Assembly: GCA_002393025.1 (NCBI GenBank)
Contig: DGIE01000031.1
Location: forward strand, 1 to 9,978
Reading direction: 5' to 3'
DNA length: 9,978 nucleotides
Source of the DNA: Holosporaceae bacterium UBA3830
Lineage (GTDB): Bacteria; Pseudomonadota; Alphaproteobacteria; UBA3830
The notes under the pieces are model-generated. The model was not told the origin of the DNA and did no database searches. It saw only the letters and a program-made list of their open reading frames with translations. Made by a program: the position numbers and the translations under genes. Of the stretch, positions 5,871 through 9,978 are shown one piece after another. Each line of letters starts with the position of its first letter. Position 1 is the stretch's first letter.

Positions 5871-6614
5871 ATGTTAGTTAGTTTTGAAATAGATAATTCC
5901 ATCGCCGTTTTAACATTGAATAATCCGAAAAAGTTAAACGTGCTTAACACAAATTTTGTTGAAGAAATATATGATCACCTTTCAAATATCGAGAAAAAAG
6001 CTAAGGTTTTGGTTATATTCGGTACTGAAAAGGCGTTCGCTGCAGGGGTTGATATCAATGAAATAAATTCATTATCATTTGAGAAAGCTTTGTTGGAAGA
6101 ATTTATCGACTCCAAATGGGAACGTATTTTAAATATAAAAATTCCTGTAATTTCAGGTGTAGAAAAATATGCATTGGGAGGCGGTTTCGAATTAGCTTTG
6201 GCTTCAGATATCATAATAGCAAATGAAAATGCGAAATTCGGATTTCCTGAAATTAATCTCGGGCTTATGCCAGGATTGGGTGGAACGCAGCTTCTCACAA
6301 GAATCATAGGATCGAAAAAAACAAGTGAACTTATTATGAGCGGAGATTTTATTGATGCAGAGGAAGCTTTACGACTTAATATCATTTCAAAGATCGTATA
6401 CACTCCGGCAGATCTGAAAGAAGAAACATTAAAACTAGCAAAAAAAATAGCTGAAAAATCTCCAACCAGCTTGCGTCTCATAAAGGAGGCAATACAACTT
6501 TCTCAAAACGCGGGATGTCTTCAAGGAATAAGAACCGAAAGAAACTTATTCCGTTCCCTATTTTCAACATCTTACAAAGAAAAGTTGACTCAAGAGTTTT
6601 TGAAAAATAAATAG
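5871..6614 (+). CDS. Enoyl-CoA hydratase/isomerase (crotonase) family protein
   Basis: 247 residues, slightly shorter than typical enoyl-CoA hydratase (about 255-260). It would hydrate trans-2-enoyl-CoA in fatty-acid beta-oxidation or act on a related acyl-CoA; it is probably cytoplasmic. Crotonase landmarks are present: LTLNNPKKLNVLN near the N-terminus; oxyanion-hole loop AFAAGVDI (55-62); ALGGGFELALASDI (101-114) with G104 and the first catalytic Glu (E107); and FGFPEINLGLMPGLGGTQ (123-140) with the second Glu (E127). The two Glu are 20 apart, as in rat mitochondrial hydratase (E144, E164), which supports real hydratase chemistry. The C-terminal end is diverged: the usual D-x-x-EGM-x-AF region reads SYKEKLTQEF. 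It stands alone on the plus strand between two minus-strand operons, with its own promoter, and no other beta-oxidation gene is visible, so the exact substrate is unknown. ATG with AAGGA 8 bases upstream. Confidence 0.9.
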   Translation: MLVSFEIDNSIAVLTLNNPKKLNVLNTNFVEEIYDHLSNIEKKAKVLVIFGTEKAFAAGVDINEINSLSFEKALLEEFIDSKWERILNIKIPVISGVEKYALGGGFELALASDIIIANENAKFGFPEINLGLMPGLGGTQLLTRIIGSKKTSELIMSGDFIDAEEALRLNIISKIVYTPADLKEETLKLAKKIAEKSPTSLRLIKEAIQLSQNAGCLQGIRTERNLFRSLFSTSYKEKLTQEFLKNK

Positions 6615-6656
6615 GGCGCAAAATATATCTAACTTTGTCCAACTCTATGGTTAGGA

Positions 6657-7892
6657 TTAATTTTTCTTTTCGGAAGTCGCATAGTCCGTCGAAAGCTTAA
6701 CAGAGTGTAACACAAAAATTGCAAATAATACGGATATTATCGAAACAATCATGCTGCATTTGTAATCTGTCGCACTATAAGTTAAATCTGATCCCCTTGA
6801 CCAATCTAAAATACACCCGATTAACCAAACCAAAATCGTACAGCCGAGCATGGTAATGGTATTAACAATGCCTGTCACTGTCGCTCCGAGCTTTTTATCG
6901 CACAAAGACAACACAGCAGGGAAGGCCAAAAATTGGCACATAGCGAAACCTCCCATGGCAAATAAAATTACGCACAGAGATATTATCGAAAGTTGAGCAA
7001 AGCAAACTAAACTAAGTAAAATAACGAAACATATCGCCTCTCCCAACATAACCTTTTTGAAGTTATTAAATACTTCTGCAAGATAGGCCGATAAAGGACT
7101 TCCCAATATCATTCCTATATACGCGAAACTTATGGCAAAAGCGGCTTTTTCTTTCGATATTCCATGAACATGTGTTATAAAAGGAACTCCCCAGGTATCA
7201 CAAAAAGATGAACATGCTCCCCAAACCATCATGGAAAACACACTGATTCCGATATATCTATAATCGGAAACTACGGTTTTGATATCTTGCGCTATGGCAT
7301 GAAGATTTGCCTTTGACTTCGGTCGGATTAAGTCTTCTTCTTTAATCATCAGAAAAACTATGGCTGAGCAAAAAATTCCCAAAAATCCAAAGCAAATTAC
7401 AATATTTTGCCAAGGGTAGCTTGAAGACAGTCGTGCCATCAAAGGATTGCATATTATTGGACCTATACCTCCTGCTGCAATAGCTAATCCAGAAATAAAA
7501 GCAACCTTTTCTCTCGCAACGTAATCATTTGTGACCTTCATAATCAGAACAAGAGCAAAAGAAGAAGAAGCGCCGAGAATTATTTGAGAAGCAGCTGCGC
7601 AAAAATAATTAGACGAACTTACAAAAGCTATTAATCCCAAAGAAAATAAAGCAAAAGACGATACTATAATTTTCTTTACGCTGACTCTATCTATGATTAG
7701 CCCTGTTGGAATTTGCATTATCGTATAAGCTAAGTATGATAGGCTAACCAAAAAACCAATTTGAGATGTGTCTGCATTGAAATAATTCTGCAAATTTTCG
7801 TTCAATACATTCGGAATTGCTGATTTTATGCCATATTGATATGCGAAAAATAACGCACAGAACGAAAGTAGAAACAGGTATTTTTTATTCAT
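6657..7892 (-). CDS. MFS transporter (substrate unknown)
   Basis: 411 residues, the typical length of a 12-helix major facilitator superfamily carrier in the inner membrane. The first helix follows MNKKYLFLLSFCALFFAYQYG; a motif-A-like loop GLIIDRVSVKK (64-74) joins helices 2 and 3; a charged central loop at about 185-205 (KEEDLIRPKSK) separates the two six-helix halves; the tail is cytoplasmic and basic. GLAIAAGGIGPIICNP (about 135-150) matches the helix 5 motif-C region of many MFS carriers. Substrate cannot be read from the sequence; nutrient or metabolite uptake is possible, as is export. The ATG follows AAAGGA (rc of 7899-7905 region). It lies 27 bases after tatD and is probably the last gene of the metG-tatD transcript. 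It converges with the hydratase gene, with 42 bases between stops and no convincing terminator. Confidence 0.88.
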   Translation of the reverse strand: MNKKYLFLLSFCALFFAYQYGIKSAIPNVLNENLQNYFNADTSQIGFLVSLSYLAYTIMQIPTGLIIDRVSVKKIIVSSFALFSLGLIAFVSSSNYFCAAASQIILGASSSFALVLIMKVTNDYVAREKVAFISGLAIAAGGIGPIICNPLMARLSSSYPWQNIVICFGFLGIFCSAIVFLMIKEEDLIRPKSKANLHAIAQDIKTVVSDYRYIGISVFSMMVWGACSSFCDTWGVPFITHVHGISKEKAAFAISFAYIGMILGSPLSAYLAEVFNNFKKVMLGEAICFVILLSLVCFAQLSIISLCVILFAMGGFAMCQFLAFPAVLSLCDKKLGATVTGIVNTITMLGCTILVWLIGCILDWSRGSDLTYSATDYKCSMIVSIISVLFAIFVLHSVKLSTDYATSEKKN

Positions 7893-7919
7893 AACTCATT
7901 CCTTTCGATGAAAATTGTA

Positions 7920-8759
7920 TTAACGCCTTGCTTTCTTGAGTAAGTTAAAAAAATTCTCATTGGTATATTTTTCAACCTGATCTATGGAAATATTTTTTAA
8001 TTCAGAAATCTTGCTGGCGACGTGAACCACAAACGCCGGCTCATTTATCCTTCCTCGAAATGGAACTGGAGCCAAAAATGGAGCATCTGTTTCAAGCAAA
8101 ATTCTGTTGATAGGTAAAAAGTCACGAACCGCCTCTTGCAAGATAATATTTTTCTTAAAAGTTAGGGTTCCTCCTATTCCAAAATAATAAGAGGTCTTCA
8201 ACACCCTCTCAACAAACGCTTTTTCCCCGGAAAAACAATGAATAACCCCAGTTACATTCGGATGAGCTTCTAAAATCTCCGTTGTATCCTGCCAAGCTTC
8301 GCGAGTATGAATGGACACAGGCAAATTGAACTCCTCAGCCAGCTCCAATTGAAAAGAAAAAATCTTTTTTTGTTCTTCCCGTGCGTCGCTAACATAATAG
8401 TCTAGACCGATTTCTCCAATGGCAATCGTCTTGCCTAGACTACAGTACTTCCGAAAAATTTCCTGCATTTCGCTAAAAGAAAATTTTTCATAATGCTCTT
8501 TCGCATACTCAGGATGTATTCCAATAGATCTGAAAACATTCGGAAACTTTTCTGAAATTGCAGTGTACCCCTCCACATCCGAAAGATGAGTTCCTATATT
8601 AAGCATGTGCTTCACACCTGCTTGCGACGCTCTGTTTACCAAAAGATCCACAGAATAATATTCCGGAGAATTACCTGTCAGACGAGATTTCAGAAAACCT
8701 TCAAATCCAGAAAAAACCAAATGGCAATGTGAATCAACAAAAGCCACTTGCTTACTCAC
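7920..8759 (-). CDS. tatD: TatD family metal-dependent hydrolase (putative deoxyribonuclease)
   Basis: 279 residues from GTG 8759, slightly longer than the usual 255-265 of TatD, a cytoplasmic amidohydrolase-fold nuclease (3'-5' exonuclease in E. coli). All metal ligands are visible: DSHCHL (H11, H13), GEIGLDYY (E116), SIHTREA (H151), IHCFSGE (H174) and LLETDAPFLAP (D225). The C-terminal NEPAFVVHVASKISEL is also family-typical. The start is uncertain. GTG 8759 overlaps the metG stop by 8 bases but has no correctly spaced ribosome site (AAGG directly abuts it). GTG 8747, four residues later, would give MAFVDSHCHL, closer to the family N-terminus, with GGTGA upstream at a workable distance, and would leave a 4-base gap to metG. 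Position after metG is very common in bacteria. Despite the gene name there is no link to Tat secretion in the sequence. Confidence 0.93.
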   Translation of the reverse strand: MSKQVAFVDSHCHLVFSGFEGFLKSRLTGNSPEYYSVDLLVNRASQAGVKHMLNIGTHLSDVEGYTAISEKFPNVFRSIGIHPEYAKEHYEKFSFSEMQEIFRKYCSLGKTIAIGEIGLDYYVSDAREEQKKIFSFQLELAEEFNLPVSIHTREAWQDTTEILEAHPNVTGVIHCFSGEKAFVERVLKTSYYFGIGGTLTFKKNIILQEAVRDFLPINRILLETDAPFLAPVPFRGRINEPAFVVHVASKISELKNISIDQVEKYTNENFFNLLKKARR

Positions 8760-9978
8760 CCTTCATAAAAAGAGGAAATGGCTTTGGGAAACGCTGCGAT
8801 GAAAACTTATCATCAATTTCAGCAAAAGAGGCTCCTCTTACATTAATAAAATCAAAAATCTTACGGGCAGTGTCCGGCATAAAAGGAGCAATCCCAAACG
8901 CTATCGACCTAATAGCCTCACATAATACCGTCAAAATCCTGTACAATTTCGGATCGTTCTGCTTGGCCAACTCCCATGGCTTCTGATCATTAACAAACTT
9001 ATTGGATTCAGCGATCAATTCCCAGATCGCAGACAACACACCGCTCAAATCTTGTTTATCCATTAATGGACGCAATTTACTGATCAATTTTCTCGAATTA
9101 TTAAATAAAACTTCTTCATCACTCAAAAAATTGTAATCAGGAATCATTTGACCGCCTAGTTTTTGAATGAAAGCCAAAACTCTCTGAACCAAATTCCCTA
9201 AATCATTTGCAAGGTCATAAGAAATTCTTTTCTTTATGGCTTCAACTGAAAAATCTCCGTCCTCACCAAAACGAACCTCTCTCATAAGAAAATATCGGAC
9301 ACAATCTAAACCGTACTTTTCAGCAATCTCAAAAGGATTTACAACATTTCCGACAGACTTAGACATCTTTTGACCTTCGCTAGTCCACCATCCATGAGCA
9401 AAAATTCTTTTCGGCAAAGGCAATCCCGCCGCCATTAAAAACGCGGGCCAGTACACAGCGTGGAAACGTAAAATTTCTTTTCCTACAACATGTATACATT
9501 CTCTGAAATAAGACTCTGCCCTTTCTATATCATCAGGGAATCCCAGCGATGTAAGATAGTTTGTCAAGGCATCTATCCAAACATACATCACATGATTTTC
9601 AGAATTTGGAACAGGAATCCCCCAACTGAATTTACTGCGAGAAATACAGAGGTCTTTAAGTCCACTCTTTACAAAATTGATAACTTCATTACGTCGGCTC
9701 AAAGGCAAAATAAAATCCGGATGTGATTCATAATAATCTAGTAATTTATCCTGATATGCAGAAAGCTTGAAGAAGTATGATTCCTCTTCCATCCACTCGA
9801 CTTTTCCTCCGCTGGGAGCGATACCGTCAACGATTTCTGAATCGTTCACAAACATTTCATCCCGAGGATCGTACCATCCCTTGTATGAACTTTTATAAAT
9901 ATCCTTTTCAATCATAGTCCACAATTTTCGACTGGCCTTTATGTGGCGCTCTTCGGTGGTGCGGATAAAATCATCGTA
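8752..9978 (-). CDS. metG: Methionyl-tRNA synthetase, C-terminal portion (cut by window edge)
   Basis: 408 residues plus stop are present; the frame stays open to the right edge, so about the first 100 residues, including the HIGH motif, are missing. It charges tRNA-Met with methionine in the cytoplasm. The fragment opens YDDFIRTTEERHIKASRK. Then come IYKSSYKGWYDPRDEMFV and VEWMEEESYFFKLS, a type of insert without Cys pairs, so the zinc knuckle is absent, as in many alphaproteobacterial enzymes. The class-I catalytic core follows: YVWIDALTNYL, HVVGKEILRFHAVYWP, FAHGWWTSEGQ and KMSKS (fragment residues 204-208, bases 9355-9369). The anticodon-binding helical domain follows (DLGNLVQRVLAFI, NDQKPWELAK). 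There is no C-terminal tRNA-binding (EMAP-like) domain. An in-frame TTG at 9924 is internal and not a start. It is essential and the first visible gene of the metG-tatD-MFS transcript. Confidence 0.96.
   Translation of the reverse strand, partial: YDDFIRTTEERHIKASRKLWTMIEKDIYKSSYKGWYDPRDEMFVNDSEIVDGIAPSGGKVEWMEEESYFFKLSAYQDKLLDYYESHPDFILPLSRRNEVINFVKSGLKDLCISRSKFSWGIPVPNSENHVMYVWIDALTNYLTSLGFPDDIERAESYFRECIHVVGKEILRFHAVYWPAFLMAAGLPLPKRIFAHGWWTSEGQKMSKSVGNVVNPFEIAEKYGLDCVRYFLMREVRFGEDGDFSVEAIKKRISYDLANDLGNLVQRVLAFIQKLGGQMIPDYNFLSDEEVLFNNSRKLISKLRPLMDKQDLSGVLSAIWELIAESNKFVNDQKPWELAKQNDPKLYRILTVLCEAIRSIAFGIAPFMPDTARKIFDFINVRGASFAEIDDKFSSQRFPKPFPLFMKGE

Noticed and set aside
5975..6481. Open frame of 168 codons on the minus strand inside the enoyl-CoA hydratase gene
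   Set aside because: It is antisense to the catalytic core of a well-supported gene; the translation shows no recognisable domain.
6629..6665. Possible bidirectional terminator between the hydratase and MFS genes (CTAAC/GTTAG arms, then a T-rich stretch)
   Set aside because: The stem is only 5 base pairs with a 16-base loop and low GC, and the T run is displaced from the stem.
9922..9924. TTG at 9924 as the start of metG
   Set aside because: The frame stays open to the right edge and the upstream codons encode conserved synthetase sequence (YDDFIRTTEERHIKASRK).

Overview
The window is AT-rich and densely coded, with short intergenic gaps and mostly recognisable Shine-Dalgarno sites. It suggests a low-GC member of the Alphaproteobacteria. 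The reasons are the Caulobacter-type gene order cpaA-B-C-D-E-F, a CpaD of the alphaproteobacterial type, and a methionyl-tRNA synthetase without zinc-knuckle cysteines. A host-associated lineage such as the Holosporales is possible from the AT bias and the lone MFS importer-like gene, but this is a guess from composition and not demonstrated.

Left part (1-5742, all minus strand): a Tad/Flp (type IVc) pilus assembly operon. Transcription runs right to left: cpaA (prepilin peptidase), cpaB (periplasmic assembly factor), cpaC (outer-membrane secretin), cpaD (lipoprotein), cpaE (polar/assembly ATPase) and the first 139 codons of cpaF (assembly motor ATPase), which leaves the window at base 1. Gaps between genes are 4 to 39 bases, so this is probably one transcript. 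No Flp pilin gene lies upstream of cpaA, and tadB/tadC, if present, would lie beyond base 1. CpaB carries extra charged segments and CpaD ends in a serine tail; these are the most unusual protein features here.

Middle (5743-5870): a divergent intergenic region of about 130 bases between cpaA and an enoyl-CoA hydratase gene. It holds a good promoter for the hydratase (TTGAAT, 17-base spacer, TATAAT) whose spacer is mostly a run of T (11 T in total), a weaker candidate promoter in the opposite direction through the same tract, and two different perfect 15-base palindromes, one over the -10/start region and one in the cpaA leader. This small control region is the best candidate for undescribed biology.

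Right part (5871-9978): the plus-strand enoyl-CoA hydratase gene converges on a minus-strand operon metG (partial, runs off the right end) - tatD - MFS transporter. metG and tatD overlap or nearly abut, and the MFS gene follows tatD after 27 bases. No RNA genes, CRISPR arrays, insertion sequences or phage genes were seen. There is no gene-free stretch longer than 300 bases.
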